Shown piece after piece: positions 35,130 through 43,576 of a stretch of 64,000 nucleotides of DNA. The stretch spans positions 1-64,000 of the forward strand of contig SZOZ01000002.1 of assembly GCA_030263455.1 (NCBI GenBank), read 5' to 3'. Position numbers and translations under genes: made by a program. The notes under the pieces were generated by a model, which saw only the letters and a list, made by a program, of their open reading frames with translations, searched no databases and was not told where the DNA came from. This DNA comes from Synechococcales cyanobacterium CNB. Its GTDB lineage: Bacteria; Planctomycetota; Phycisphaerae; Phycisphaerales; UBA1924. Within the stretch, counting starts at the first letter, position 1. Every line of letters begins with the position of its first letter.

Positions 35130-36323
35130 ATGCCACGCCTTGACTACCAGACCGCCGGGGAATCGCACGGACCCGCGGTCCTCTGCACCGTGACCGGCCT
35201 GCCCGCCGGACTCACGCTCGACGTGGATTTCATCAACTCCGAACTCGCCCGACGGCAGGGCGGCTACGGGCGCGGCGGCCGACAACGCATCGAGACAGAC
35301 CGCGTCGAGTTCCTCTCGGGGGTGCGACAGGGCCACACCATCGGCTCGCCGCTGACGATGATCGTCCGCAACAAGGACTCACGCCTTGACGACCCCCAGA
35401 GGACGCCGCCGGTGCATCGCCCGCGGCCCGGGCACGCGGACCTGGCCGGGAGCGTCAAGTGGCTGACGACCGACTGCCGGGAGACCCTCGAGCGCGCGAG
35501 CGCGCGTGAGACGGCTGCCCGAGTCGCGGCGGGAGCGGTGGCGCGATGCCTGCTCCGCGAGTACGGCGTCGAGGCCTTCGGCTTCGTGCGCGCCATCCTT
35601 GACGCGGAGACCGCCGTGCAAGTTGCACCCCAGAACTGGCGATCGCTGGTGGCGGCGCGCGACGCGAGCGAGACCTACTGCCCCGATCCGGCCGCCACCG
35701 AACGCCAGTGCGAGATCATCCGGCAGGCGAAGATCGACAAGGACACGGTCGGCGGCGTCGTGGAAACGCACGTCTTCGGCTGCCCGCCCGGCCTCGGCTC
35801 GTGCATGGACTGGCGCGACAAGCTCGACGCCCGCGTCGCCTGCGCCGTCATGGGCATCCAGGCGTTCAAGGCCGTCGAGATCGGGCTGGGGCGCGAGTGC
35901 GCTCGCCGAACAGGCTCCCAGGTCCACGACCCGATCCACTTTGATGCCGCGAAGGTCGGGACGAACACGCTCGGCTTCGAGCGGCCGACGAACAACGCCG
36001 GCGGGACCGAGGGCGGCATGACCAACGGGCAGCCCGTGGTGGTGCGGGGAACCATGAAGCCGATCTCGACGCTGCTGCGCGGCCTGCCGAGCGTGAACCT
36101 GAACACGAAACAGCCGGAGCAGAGCCAGTACGAACGCTCGGACATCTGCGCCGTGAGCGCGGCGAGCGTCGTGATGGAGAACGTCGTGGCCTTCGAGATC
36201 GCCCGCGCTTTGCTGGACAAGTTCCCGGCGGACTCAATGACGGAACTGGACGCGGCGTTCCGCAACTACATGAACCTCGCCCGCAGCCTGCCGCTGGACC
36301 CGCCGGCGATGACAATCGCGTAA
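35130..36323 (+). CDS. aroC: Chorismate synthase
   Basis: 397 residues, typical for the family (~360-400). Motifs: N-terminal YQTAGESHGPA, GGYGRGGRQRIETDRVEFLS, HRPRPGHADLAGSVKW, RASARETAARVAAGAVARCL, RPTNNAGGTEGGMTNGQPV. Converts 5-enolpyruvylshikimate-3-phosphate to chorismate with reduced FMN as cofactor, the last shared step of aromatic amino-acid biosynthesis. No other shikimate genes are adjacent. A 15-nt gap follows the spermidine-synthase-like gene, so both share a transcript at least in part; an own leaderless promoter is also likely. Confidence 0.96.
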   Translation: MPRLDYQTAGESHGPAVLCTVTGLPAGLTLDVDFINSELARRQGGYGRGGRQRIETDRVEFLSGVRQGHTIGSPLTMIVRNKDSRLDDPQRTPPVHRPRPGHADLAGSVKWLTTDCRETLERASARETAARVAAGAVARCLLREYGVEAFGFVRAILDAETAVQVAPQNWRSLVAARDASETYCPDPAATERQCEIIRQAKIDKDTVGGVVETHVFGCPPGLGSCMDWRDKLDARVACAVMGIQAFKAVEIGLGRECARRTGSQVHDPIHFDAAKVGTNTLGFERPTNNAGGTEGGMTNGQPVVVRGTMKPISTLLRGLPSVNLNTKQPEQSQYERSDICAVSAASVVMENVVAFEIARALLDKFPADSMTELDAAFRNYMNLARSLPLDPPAMTIA

Positions 36324-36581
36324 GTAATCAAAGCAGAGTCCGAAGCGAAACGGCAAGCGGAACGAAACAGAGAACGAAGCGCAAGCGAGCGTCCCGCGAG
36401 AACATGCGGAATGATCTTCTCACGCCGCGTGCCATCTCATTCGGCCGTTCTAAGCCAAAGTCGGCGCGTTGCGTGCCCGTCGTGCGCACAGCACGCCGAG
36501 GTCGCAAGTCCGATCTCGATGGCACGAACGTTGTCGCTCGGGGAACCATGCACCACGCTCCCCCGCATCGCACGGGCCGAC
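36324..36581. other. Intergenic stretch without a recognised gene
   Basis: 258 nt between aroC and the promoter of the riboswitch. Bases 36330-36400 are purine-rich with short imperfect repeats (GAACGAAGCGCAAGCGAGCG). No convincing gene, tRNA or terminator with a T-run is visible. Confidence 0.6.
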
Positions 36582-36609
36582 TTGACACGGCAGTGCGGCG
36601 CGGTAGGCT
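36582..36609 (+). promoter_or_regulatory. Sigma70-type promoter for the cobalamin riboswitch
   Basis: A perfect TTGACA (36582-36587) is followed after 16 nt by TAGGCT (36604-36609). The predicted start (~36615-36617) falls at the 5' strand of riboswitch helix P1, which begins at 36613, so promoter and RNA element fit each other. Confidence 0.7.
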
Positions 36610-36612
36610 GTG

Positions 36613-36840
36613 TCCGTCATCGGTGCCCCGTTCGGCCGCGTGTGCGGCTGTCGGGGTGAAGAGGGAAGTGTGGTGAGGTCTCGCCTGCGGGCGGACCGAT
36701 TCCACCGCGGACGCGCCGCCGTGACGGGCGTATGCCGCGGGTTCATGAAAGCCACTGGCCGGGGGCGCGTCGGAGCGCGCCCGAGGCTGGGAAGGCGGAC
36801 CCGCGAAGGCCCGGAGCCGGAAGACCTGCCGATGGCCGGA
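36613..36840 (+). ncRNA. Cobalamin (adenosylcobalamin-class) riboswitch
   Basis: The conserved core of B12 riboswitches is present in order: CGGTGCCCC (36621-36629), the paired GCCCCG / CGGGGTGAA of P2, AGAGGGAAG (36660s), the GCCACTG B12-box (36751-36757), and the terminal GGAAGACCTGCC (36819-36830). Helix P1 closes as CATCGG (36618-36623) with CCGATG (36829-36834), extended by TCCG / CGGA. The B12-box forms the ligand-dependent kissing loop in this class. Adenosyl- or another cobalamin normally represses downstream genes. A strong 6-bp hairpin follows at 36850-36864, but I see no T-run, so control may be on translation. The start codon of the regulated gene is at 37030. Confidence 0.92.
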
Positions 36841-37029
36841 GTCGAGGTCGTGCGCGCGGCGCACGGCCCAGCCTCCGATCGGTCCGGTCGGCCCCCGCGT
36901 TCAGGGGCTTCGGCGGCGGCACCGCGCTCGTTCCCGGCGCGCCCCCCACTGCCGAGTCATGCCCCGCGGCGGCCTGAGCAAGGTCGGGAACCGTCCCGCG
37001 CGGATCGGGGCGAATGCGGAGTGATCGAG

Positions 37030-38115
37030 ATGAGAACGGTGGTTGTGTCGTGCGCGGCCGCGGCCGCGCTGGGAGTCTCCTTCGTCGCCCCGGCCGTGAA
37101 AGCCGACGCCTTCGGGCGCTACGGGCAGTCGTGGCGGACGGTGTCGCCGCCGCCGATCGGGCCGCAGAGCTACCAGGTGCTGGGCGGCGCGCTGCCGGAC
37201 GGGCGCATGCTCGCCGTCACCGGCAACAGCGTCTTCCTCGAGAGCGGCGCGGGCACGGGCGCGTTCGACGAGGTCGCCGTCTTCGATGCGGGCAAGACGG
37301 GGGGGGGGAGCGACCCGGCGTTCGTGACCGTCGGGCCGACGGGCAGGATCGCCGTGGGCACGGGGTTCGGGCGGCCGGTCGTCGTCTTCGACGTCGGTGC
37401 GCTGGGCGCCCCGGGCGCACCGACAACGCTCACCCCCGGCGTGGCGAACTACTTCGACGTCCCCCACTACCACGGCGCATGGACGCCCGACGGACGGCTC
37501 GCGCTCACGGCGGGCGACTTCGGCTCGCCGGCCCGCGTCACGCTGCTCGACGTGCTGAGCGACCCCAACTCGCCCGTGAACGTCACCATCGTTGAGAACA
37601 TCGCCGGGGCGTCGGCGGGCGTCGCCTTCGACGCGGCCGGGCGGCTCTACACCGCCAACGGTTTCGGCTCCGGCGGCTGGTCCGACACCGGCTGGATCAA
37701 GGCCTTCGAGCCGACGGCATGGCAGCACGGGCCGGCGGACTTCGAGGCCCATGGCACGCTCATCGGCGACGTGCTCAGCGGCGTCTCGCTCACGTTCGAC
37801 GCCTTCGGCAATCTCGCCGTTGGGGGGGGGGACTTCCTGGAGGGCGACTCCGGCTACCTCGGCGTGATCGCCGCCGGCGCGATCGCCGACGCGCTGGCTG
37901 GCCTCGGACCCATCGACCGCAACGACCCGCTCCAGATGCGCCCGCTTTTCCCGCCCACGAACGGGTTCGCATTCTTCTCCGCGTCGTACAACGCGGCGAC
38001 GGGCGAGCTGTACGCCTTCGACGGCGGCGAATGGTTTGCAACCGTCCCCGCGCCCGCGTCGCTCTCGCTGCTCGGCCTGGCCGCACTGGGCATGAGGAGG
38101 CGACGCCATGCGTGA
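37030..38115 (+). CDS. PEP-CTERM surface beta-propeller protein, B12-riboswitch controlled
   Basis: 361 residues; ATG at 37030 with GCGGAGTG upstream (GTG at 37021 is the alternative). Signal peptide ~24 residues (VVVSCAAAAALGVSFVAPAV). The body is propeller-like: repeats such as LPDGRMLAVTGNSVFLE, GPTGRIAVGTGFGRPVVVFD, TPDGRLALTAGDFGSPARVT and FDAAGRLYTANGFG. It ends VPAPASLSLLGLAALGMRRR, a PEP-CTERM tail. The gene is directly behind the cobalamin riboswitch. BtuG, the B12-binding protein of Bacteroides, is also a surface propeller, so this may be a functional analogue; homology to BtuG itself is not established. Confidence 0.85.
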   Translation: MRTVVVSCAAAAALGVSFVAPAVKADAFGRYGQSWRTVSPPPIGPQSYQVLGGALPDGRMLAVTGNSVFLESGAGTGAFDEVAVFDAGKTGGGSDPAFVTVGPTGRIAVGTGFGRPVVVFDVGALGAPGAPTTLTPGVANYFDVPHYHGAWTPDGRLALTAGDFGSPARVTLLDVLSDPNSPVNVTIVENIAGASAGVAFDAAGRLYTANGFGSGGWSDTGWIKAFEPTAWQHGPADFEAHGTLIGDVLSGVSLTFDAFGNLAVGGGDFLEGDSGYLGVIAAGAIADALAGLGPIDRNDPLQMRPLFPPTNGFAFFSASYNAATGELYAFDGGEWFATVPAPASLSLLGLAALGMRRRRHA

Positions 38116-39199
38116 GACAGCGCGGAGGAACTGGCGCAGTCAGCGACGTACCGCGATGTGGCGGCTCGTTTCCCGCATCCATGTCCCGATCTGTGCTCTC
38201 TGTGTCTGGGTCGTGAACTCCGCGTCGGCGCCCGCGGCCGCGCAGGAGGCGTCCTGGTTCGCCGCGCGCGTCCTCGACTACTCCCCCGCGCCGGGCCAGT
38301 TCGTGCGGCACCCGGCGCTCAGCGACCCTGCTCGCGCCCTCGGCCCTCCCATCGGCGGCGGCACGCTCGACGGCGACGACACCAAGGTCGTCACGCTCGG
38401 CGGCTTCGGCGGCTCCATCACGCTCGGCTTCGACCGCCGCGTGATCGACGACCCGAGGAATCCGATGGGACTCGACTTCATCGTCTTCGGCAACGCCTTC
38501 TGGGTCGGCGGCAACCCGAACCGCCGATGGGCCGAGCCTGCGATCATCGAGATCAGCCTCGACGCGAACGGCAACGGCATCCCCGACGACCCGTGGTACG
38601 TAATCCCGGGATCGCACCTCGCCCTGCCGCCGGTGGTGCATCTTGACTGGCAGACGTGGGACGACGACATCGCGGACCCGACGTGGCCGCCGCATCACGC
38701 CTCGTGGCTGCCCTTCGGCGCGTCGGGAACGTGGACGACCTGGGCATACCGTCCTCCGTCCGCGGTGTTCGAAGCGCAGTCGCCGGTGCTGGACAACCCG
38801 AACGGGCCGTGGGCAAGCGTCGAGGGCGTGTGGGGCTACGCGGACCTTTCGCCGACGCTGGCGCTGGGCGACATGAACGGCGACAACGCGGTCGATGACC
38901 CGGCGATGACACCGGACCGGTTCTACACCGTGCCGGACGACCCCTTCGAGGTGGGCGTCACGCCAGGCTCAGGGGGGGGCGACGCCTTCGACATCGCGTG
39001 GGCGGTCGATCCCGCAACGGGGGCGCCCGCGATGCTGCCGGGGTTCGACTTCATCCGCATCACGACGGCCTGCAACGTCGTGCGCCCGCCGTTCGGTGAG
39101 TCGTCGGCCGAGATCGGAGGCGTAGCCATCGTGCGGCCCGCGGCGAATGGCGGCGCATCCGCTCCCGCCGCACCGCACAGCTCGAGGCGGTGGCCATGA
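38108..39199 (+). CDS. Secreted 'PAPGQF' surface protein, Bacteroidetes B12-locus type
   Basis: 363 residues; ATG at 38108 overlaps the previous gene by 8 nt, with GAGGAGGCG upstream. Signal peptide ~45 residues with a long charged n-region. Conserved segments: [81 protein letters not shown] and ESSAEIGG. This series strongly resembles the 'cell surface protein' found beside propeller proteins in Bacteroidetes cobalamin loci. No PEP-CTERM tail, so it may be soluble or bound to its partner. Probably helps bind or present cobalamin. Confidence 0.82.
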   Translation: MRETARRNWRSQRRTAMWRLVSRIHVPICALCVWVVNSASAPAAAQEASWFAARVLDYSPAPGQFVRHPALSDPARALGPPIGGGTLDGDDTKVVTLGGFGGSITLGFDRRVIDDPRNPMGLDFIVFGNAFWVGGNPNRRWAEPAIIEISLDANGNGIPDDPWYVIPGSHLALPPVVHLDWQTWDDDIADPTWPPHHASWLPFGASGTWTTWAYRPPSAVFEAQSPVLDNPNGPWASVEGVWGYADLSPTLALGDMNGDNAVDDPAMTPDRFYTVPDDPFEVGVTPGSGGGDAFDIAWAVDPATGAPAMLPGFDFIRITTACNVVRPPFGESSAEIGGVAIVRPAANGGASAPAAPHSSRRWP

Positions 39200-40029
39200 T
39201 CCATGCGCGCGGACATCGCGGGTTCACCCTCATCGAGTTGCTCGTCGTGGTGGCGATCGTCGCGCTGCTCGTGGGGCTGCTCGCGCCTGGGCTGGCGAGG
39301 GCGCGCGAGGCGGGCCGATCAGCCGCCTGCCTCTCGAACCTGCGGCAGGTCCAGACAGCCAACGACCTGTACGCGAACGACAACGGTGGGTCGCTCGCGC
39401 CGGGCGCGCCGGACATGCTCCGCAACCTCACCCGCTGGCACGGCTCGCGCGAGAAGCCTTCCGAGCCGTTCCGTCCCCGTGGCGGCACGCTCAGCGAGCA
39501 CCTCGGCGCGACGCTTGTACGCGAGTGCCCGACCTTCGCGGACACGCTGCGCGCCCTTGCCGAGTCCGGCGCGGGGTTCGAGCGGTCGGCGGGCGGGTAC
39601 GGATACAACAACGCCTTCGCCGGCGTGGTGCGCACGCGCGCGACCGACGGCACGCGCCCGCTGGTCACCGACCTTGCCGGTTCGTCGCGCGAACGCTTCG
39701 CCACGCCTGGCGCGACGATCGCCTTCGCCGATGCTGCGTTCGCCGGGTCGAACGGCGTCGGCGGTGTCGTCGAGTACAGTTTCGCTGAGCCGCGGTTCCA
39801 CCCCGATTGGGGGAGCGATGCTCGCGCGGACCCCTCCATGCACTTTCGGCACGCCGGGGCGCGTGCTGGAAGAGCCAACGTCGCGTGGCTCGACGGGCAC
39901 GCGTCGTCCGCCCCGCGCACCTTCACCTGGTCCAGCGGCCTGTACCAGCCCGAAGCCGGCAGAGTGGGACTCGGATGGCCCGGTGAATCGGACAGCAACG
40001 TGCTGTTTGATTACGAGCCGGGACCGTAG
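39196..40029 (+). CDS. Pseudopilin-like protein with prepilin signal
   Basis: 277 residues; ATG at 39196 overlaps the previous stop (ATGA). Prepilin cleavage signal [20 protein letters not shown] at residues ~9-28 (cleavage before Phe). The rest resembles planctomycete prepilin-type proteins: [20 protein letters not shown], and near the end [10 protein letters not shown], the 'H-x9-DG' tail motif. It should be processed by a prepilin peptidase and form a pseudopilus or a secretion-linked fibre. Third gene of the overlapping B12-controlled operon; it may move or display the surface proteins. Confidence 0.85.
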   Translation: MIHARGHRGFTLIELLVVVAIVALLVGLLAPGLARAREAGRSAACLSNLRQVQTANDLYANDNGGSLAPGAPDMLRNLTRWHGSREKPSEPFRPRGGTLSEHLGATLVRECPTFADTLRALAESGAGFERSAGGYGYNNAFAGVVRTRATDGTRPLVTDLAGSSRERFATPGATIAFADAAFAGSNGVGGVVEYSFAEPRFHPDWGSDARADPSMHFRHAGARAGRANVAWLDGHASSAPRTFTWSSGLYQPEAGRVGLGWPGESDSNVLFDYEPGP

Positions 40030-40073
40030 AGGTATCATCCCGGGTGAGCGCGCCGGCGCAAGATGGGAGCCGC

Positions 40074-40304
40074 ATGGAAGTCGATCGCTGCGTCTGCAGG
40101 GGCGTAACGTTCGCCGAGTTGATCCGGCTGGGCCGGACCGAGCGCCTGTCGATCGACGAACTGATCGAACGCACGGGTTGCGGCGAGTCGTGCGGGCTTT
40201 GTCTGCCCTACGTCCGGCTCGCGATCGCAACCAACCGCGCATCGCTCCCCCTGATGTCCGCGGCCGAGTGCGCGCGACAGGAACAAATGGCGGCAGGCGC
40301 GTAG
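40074..40304 (+). CDS. BFD-like [2Fe-2S]-binding protein
   Basis: 76 residues from the ATG at 40074 (GGGAG 4-5 nt upstream). A GTG at 40044, 5 nt after TATCAT, is the alternative leaderless start adding 10 residues. Cysteines C6-x-C8 and C36-x3-C40-x2-C43 (RTGCGESCGLC) fit the BFD-like domain, which binds one [2Fe-2S] cluster; Bfd itself helps release iron from bacterioferritin. The 45-nt gap after the pseudopilin gene makes operon membership uncertain. Cytoplasmic. Confidence 0.75.
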   Translation: MEVDRCVCRGVTFAELIRLGRTERLSIDELIERTGCGESCGLCLPYVRLAIATNRASLPLMSAAECARQEQMAAGA

Positions 40305-40311
40305 CGACGGG

Positions 40312-40346
40312 AAAAAAACCGGAGCGATCCCGAAGGACCGCCCCGG
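40312..40346 (-). terminator. Intrinsic terminator of the PEP-CTERM gene 40391-41137
   Basis: On the minus strand: CCGGGGCGGTCC, loop TTCG, GGATCGCTCCGG, then a seven-T run. The 12-bp stem includes two G-U pairs and a stable tetraloop. Confidence 0.9.
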
Positions 40347-40390
40347 ACTCATGGGGTGGGGGACCCCGATGCGTTTCGCGCTCGACCGCG

Positions 40391-41137
40391 TCAGCGGCGA
40401 CGGCGCGAGGAGAGCAGGCCGGCGACCCCGAGCATCGCAAGCGAACCCGGTGCGGGAACAACCTCCACGAGCACGTTGTCGAAACCGACCTCCCACCAGT
40501 TCGCGCCGTAGAAGTAACCCGGCACGAACGTCGTGAACGAGACCGCGTCAACACTGGAGAGCACACTGCTCCACGTGCGATCGGGGGGGAGGATCGGCTC
40601 GCCCCACTCGTTCTCCGCGCCGGTGCCCCCCCAGCCCGGCGGCAGCGCATCCTGCGTCGGATCGGGGAGGAGAAACTCGTAGCGAACCCAGCCGTCCTCG
40701 ATCTGTGGCAGCCCCTTGCCGAGGAACCAGACACTCACGTTGTCGTCCCAATCGTTGGGATCACCGTAATCATGGAGTTGGAGAACGAGGGGGAACCAGT
40801 CGGGGTTGAGCGGATCGCCCCAGAAGTTGTCGAGGGCGAAGACTCGGACGTCGACGGAGAACTTCGTCGGTCCGAGCTTGGTGTAGTCGCCGTTGACGGG
40901 GTTGGCGGGGTTCTCGTTCCCGAGCGTCACACCCCAGAAGTCCAGGTAGGGCACGCCCATGTACTGTCCGGGGTTGCCCCCGCCGAAGATCATTTGTTCA
41001 CCGTTCACGGTCCAGCCGCCGAAGCCGCTCTGCCAGTCGCCCTCGAAGTCCTGCGAGTCGATGACCTGGGCAGAGGCTGCACCGGCGAGGGCAACGGCCG
41101 CGAGGCACGTGCCCACACGAACGAGTCTGCTGTTCAT
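40391..41137 (-). CDS. PEP-CTERM exported protein
   Basis: 248 residues; ATG at 41137 with GAAGGAGAA upstream. Signal peptide ~23 residues (VGTCLAAVALAGAASAQ). The body is a beta-sandwich-like domain (FGGWTVNGEQMIFGGGN, WFLGKGLPQIEDGWVRYEFL) that could bind carbohydrate. The tail VPAPGSLAMLGVAGLLSSRR ends in four Arg. It faces the B12 operon convergently and has unusual palindromes in its promoter region. Cargo function unknown. Confidence 0.88.
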   Translation of the reverse strand: MNSRLVRVGTCLAAVALAGAASAQVIDSQDFEGDWQSGFGGWTVNGEQMIFGGGNPGQYMGVPYLDFWGVTLGNENPANPVNGDYTKLGPTKFSVDVRVFALDNFWGDPLNPDWFPLVLQLHDYGDPNDWDDNVSVWFLGKGLPQIEDGWVRYEFLLPDPTQDALPPGWGGTGAENEWGEPILPPDRTWSSVLSSVDAVSFTTFVPGYFYGANWWEVGFDNVLVEVVPAPGSLAMLGVAGLLSSRRRR

Positions 41138-41230
41138 CCCGATTCTCCTTCGGGCGGGTTGGCCGCCCTTGCTGTGTGCGTTCCCGGGACTTCCGGAGGA
41201 GGGGAAGTCGCTTTGTGGTCTCTTGGATAT

Positions 41231-41259
41231 GTAGTAGGGGAAACCGATCTCGGTTTCAA
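41231..41259 (-). promoter_or_regulatory. Candidate promoter with operator palindrome for the PEP-CTERM gene 40391
   Basis: On the minus strand TTGAAA (41254-41259) is followed after 17 nt by TACTAC (41231-41236), a weak -10. The spacer contains most of the inverted repeat GAAACCGA-TC-TCGGTTTC (41240-41257), placed as an operator would be. Confidence 0.4.
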
Positions 41260-41279
41260 GAAAGTTTCTCGGAAACTTT
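41240..41279. repeat. Two adjacent inverted repeats, GAAAC/GTTTC-based
   Basis: IR1: GAAACCGA-TC-TCGGTTTC, 41240-41257, 8-bp arms. IR2: AAAGTTTC-TCG-GAAACTTT, 41261-41279, 8-bp arms. Both are perfect. The region 41215-41310 is AT-richer than its surroundings. Confidence 0.7.
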
Positions 41280-41336
41280 GAGGTTGGGCTAATATTCGGT
41301 TTATGGACGGGTCAATGTCCTGCGTTCATCCTGATT

Positions 41337-42356
41337 TCAACGAGACTCGGCGACATGCGCCTGAGGCGTAACCAAGTTCGCCGCCGGAACACCCCCGCGG
41401 GCAAACTCCGTGGCGTTGGAAAGCGTGGTCTCAGCGATGGCCTCCATCGCCTCGCGGGTGAAGAAGCCCTGGTGGGCGGTTACGACCACATTCGGGAAGG
41501 TCAGGAGCCGGGCCAGGACATCATCCTGAAGGGCACGGTCCGACAGGTCGCGGAAGAAGAGGTCTCCCTCTTCCTCGTAGACGTCGATGCCCAGCCCGCC
41601 GAGCCGCCCGGCCTTCAGTGCGCGGATCACCGCCCTGGTGTCGAGCACCGCGCCGCGGCTGGTGTTCAGGATGACGACGCCGGGCTTCATGCGTGCGAGC
41701 GAGTCGTCGCTGATGAGGTGGTGCGTCTCGGGCGTGAGCGGACAGTGGAGGGAGACCACGTCGCTGCGTTCGAGGAGTTCGTCGAGGCCGACGTAGCGCA
41801 CGCCAAGCCGGGCGAGTTCCGGGTCCGGTTTCGGGTCCGCGGCGATGACGGCACACCCGAAGCCGTGCATGATGCGCGCGAAAGCCTCGCCGATGCGCCC
41901 CGTCCCCACGAGGCCGACGGTCTTGCCGTGCAGATCGAACCCCATCAGCCCGTCGAGGGCGAAGTTGTGCTCGCGCACGCGGGCGGCGGCGCGGTGTAGT
42001 TTGCGGTTCACGGTCAGCAGCAGCCCGACGGCGTGCTCGGCGACGGCATGTGGCGAGTACGCGGGCACGCGTGCGACGGTGATGCCGCGCTCCGTCGCCG
42101 CGGCGAGATCGACGTGGTTGAACCCCGCGCTGCGCAGCGCAAGCAGCCTCGTCCCGCCGGCGGCGAGCGCCTTGATCGCGGGTCGGTCGAGGCGGTCGTT
42201 CACGAACGGGCAGACGCACGCGAAACCGGCCGCCAGCCCGGCCGTCGTCGCGTCGAGGCCCGGCTCGAAGTAGACGATCTCGTGCCCGTGCCGAGCGTTG
42301 GCGCGATCGAAGAACTCACGGTCAAATGGCTTGGCGCTGAAGAGGGCGATGCGCAT
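41337..42356 (-). CDS. ldhA: D-2-hydroxyacid dehydrogenase (LdhA-type D-lactate dehydrogenase)
   Basis: 339 residues. The sequence runs like fermentative D-lactate dehydrogenase: [70 protein letters not shown] (NAD-binding), [13 protein letters not shown], and active-site [10 protein letters not shown] (Arg), [10 protein letters not shown] (Glu), [11 protein letters not shown] (His). It interconverts pyruvate and D-lactate with NADH. It starts 39 nt after the glycosyltransferase stop, so co-transcription is possible. Cytoplasmic. Confidence 0.92.
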   Translation of the reverse strand: MRIALFSAKPFDREFFDRANARHGHEIVYFEPGLDATTAGLAAGFACVCPFVNDRLDRPAIKALAAGGTRLLALRSAGFNHVDLAAATERGITVARVPAYSPHAVAEHAVGLLLTVNRKLHRAAARVREHNFALDGLMGFDLHGKTVGLVGTGRIGEAFARIMHGFGCAVIAADPKPDPELARLGVRYVGLDELLERSDVVSLHCPLTPETHHLISDDSLARMKPGVVILNTSRGAVLDTRAVIRALKAGRLGGLGIDVYEEEGDLFFRDLSDRALQDDVLARLLTFPNVVVTAHQGFFTREAMEAIAETTLSNATEFARGGVPAANLVTPQAHVAESR

Positions 42357-42395
42357 GGGCGGGCCTCCTGATCGACGGACGGCGGCTGTCCCGCA

Positions 42396-43571
42396 TCATT
42401 CGCTCTCGACAGCCGAGGAAACGTGCCGAAGCAGCGACTCGTCGAACGCGATCTCCCCGAACCGCTCCGCGTTCCTCCGGCACACAATGTCCGCGCCGAG
42501 CGGGCATCGTCCCGCGGCCTCGGCGATCGCAGCCGGCTCGGGGCGGTCGAAGAACGCACCGGTTCGTCCTTCGATCACCGTATCCAGCGCGCCGCCGGCG
42601 CGGCGGGCGACGACCGGGCAACCGCACGCCTGGGCCTCGACCGCCGTGATGCCGAAGTCCTCGACCTGGGGAAAGAGGAGCAGGCGGGCGCGCCGGTACA
42701 GTTCTCGCAGCCGCTCGTCGCTCACGCGTCCCGCGATCTCGACCGTGCCCTCCGGCAGCCGTCGTGCTCGCGCGCGCAGCGCACGCTCCATCGACCCCCC
42801 CCCCGCCATGACCAGCCGCACGCCTGCCCACCGCGCGGCCTCCACCGCCAAGTCCGCGCGCTTGTACGGCTCCAGCGCGCCCGCGAAGAGCCAGAAGGGC
42901 TGCCGCGGCACGCCCGGGTCGGGCGTGAAGAACCCCGTGCGGACCGGCGGGTGCACCACAGCCGCTTCGCGACCGTAGCAGCGCGCGATCTCCGCGGCCG
43001 TGTGCGAAGAGTTCGCCAGGAAGCGCGTGACATTTGCGGCCGTTCGCCGGTCCCACGAGCGGTAGAGCGGCCCGATCGCCCGCAGCCCGAGCGTGCGCAG
43101 AGCGTCGCCGGGCGAGCGACCCACGGCGTACTCCTCCTCCACCGACCAGACGTAGCGGGCCGGGGCGTGGCAGTAGCAGACGTGCGGCACACCGCGCGGC
43201 GGACGCAGGCCCTTGACCGCCGCGGAACTGCTCGACACCACGAGGTCGATCGGCCGATCGTCGTGCAGACGCGCCAGGCGGGCGGAGAGCCAGCGCACGG
43301 CCTCGGGGTAGAGCGGGAGCATCCACCGGCGCAGCACCCGCGCCCCCGGCACACGCCCGCCGGGCCAGACGACGCGCGGCAACGCATCGACCGCCGGGCC
43401 GATGCTCGACCCGTCATCGAACATCGTGAACACGGCGACGACCTCGTACCGTTCGCGGAGGACAGCCGCGATGCGTTCGAGGACGGCCTCCCCGCCGCGC
43501 CGCCCGCAGAGCCAGTCGTGGGCGAGGAGGACGCGCGTGCGTGCTGTCGGGTTCGAGCGGGCGTCTATCAT
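42396..43571 (-). CDS. Glycosyltransferase family 4
   Basis: 391 residues; the ATG at 43571 forms part of the -10 hexamer of the divergent amidohydrolase gene. GT-B features: N-terminal RVLLAHDWLCGRRGGEAVLER (Gly-rich acceptor loop), HYCHAPARYVWSVEEEYAV, and C-terminal FLFPQVEDFGITAVEAQACG-type EX7E motif (E..E) with RLLLFPQVEDFG. It transfers an activated sugar, probably to a cell-envelope or exopolysaccharide intermediate. No other glycan genes are next to it. Confidence 0.9.
   Translation of the reverse strand: MIDARSNPTARTRVLLAHDWLCGRRGGEAVLERIAAVLRERYEVVAVFTMFDDGSSIGPAVDALPRVVWPGGRVPGARVLRRWMLPLYPEAVRWLSARLARLHDDRPIDLVVSSSSAAVKGLRPPRGVPHVCYCHAPARYVWSVEEEYAVGRSPGDALRTLGLRAIGPLYRSWDRRTAANVTRFLANSSHTAAEIARCYGREAAVVHPPVRTGFFTPDPGVPRQPFWLFAGALEPYKRADLAVEAARWAGVRLVMAGGGSMERALRARARRLPEGTVEIAGRVSDERLRELYRRARLLLFPQVEDFGITAVEAQACGCPVVARRAGGALDTVIEGRTGAFFDRPEPAAIAEAAGRCPLGADIVCRRNAERFGEIAFDESLLRHVSSAVESE
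43566..43571 (+). promoter_or_regulatory. -10 element (TATCAT), amidohydrolase, predicted leaderless; overlaps start codon of the divergent gene
   Basis: TATCAT lies 5 nt before the GTG at 43577, so the transcript may begin at the start codon. Its last three bases, CAT, are the complement of the start codon of the glycosyltransferase on the other strand. Confidence 0.45.
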
Positions 43572-43576
43572 GGCGC

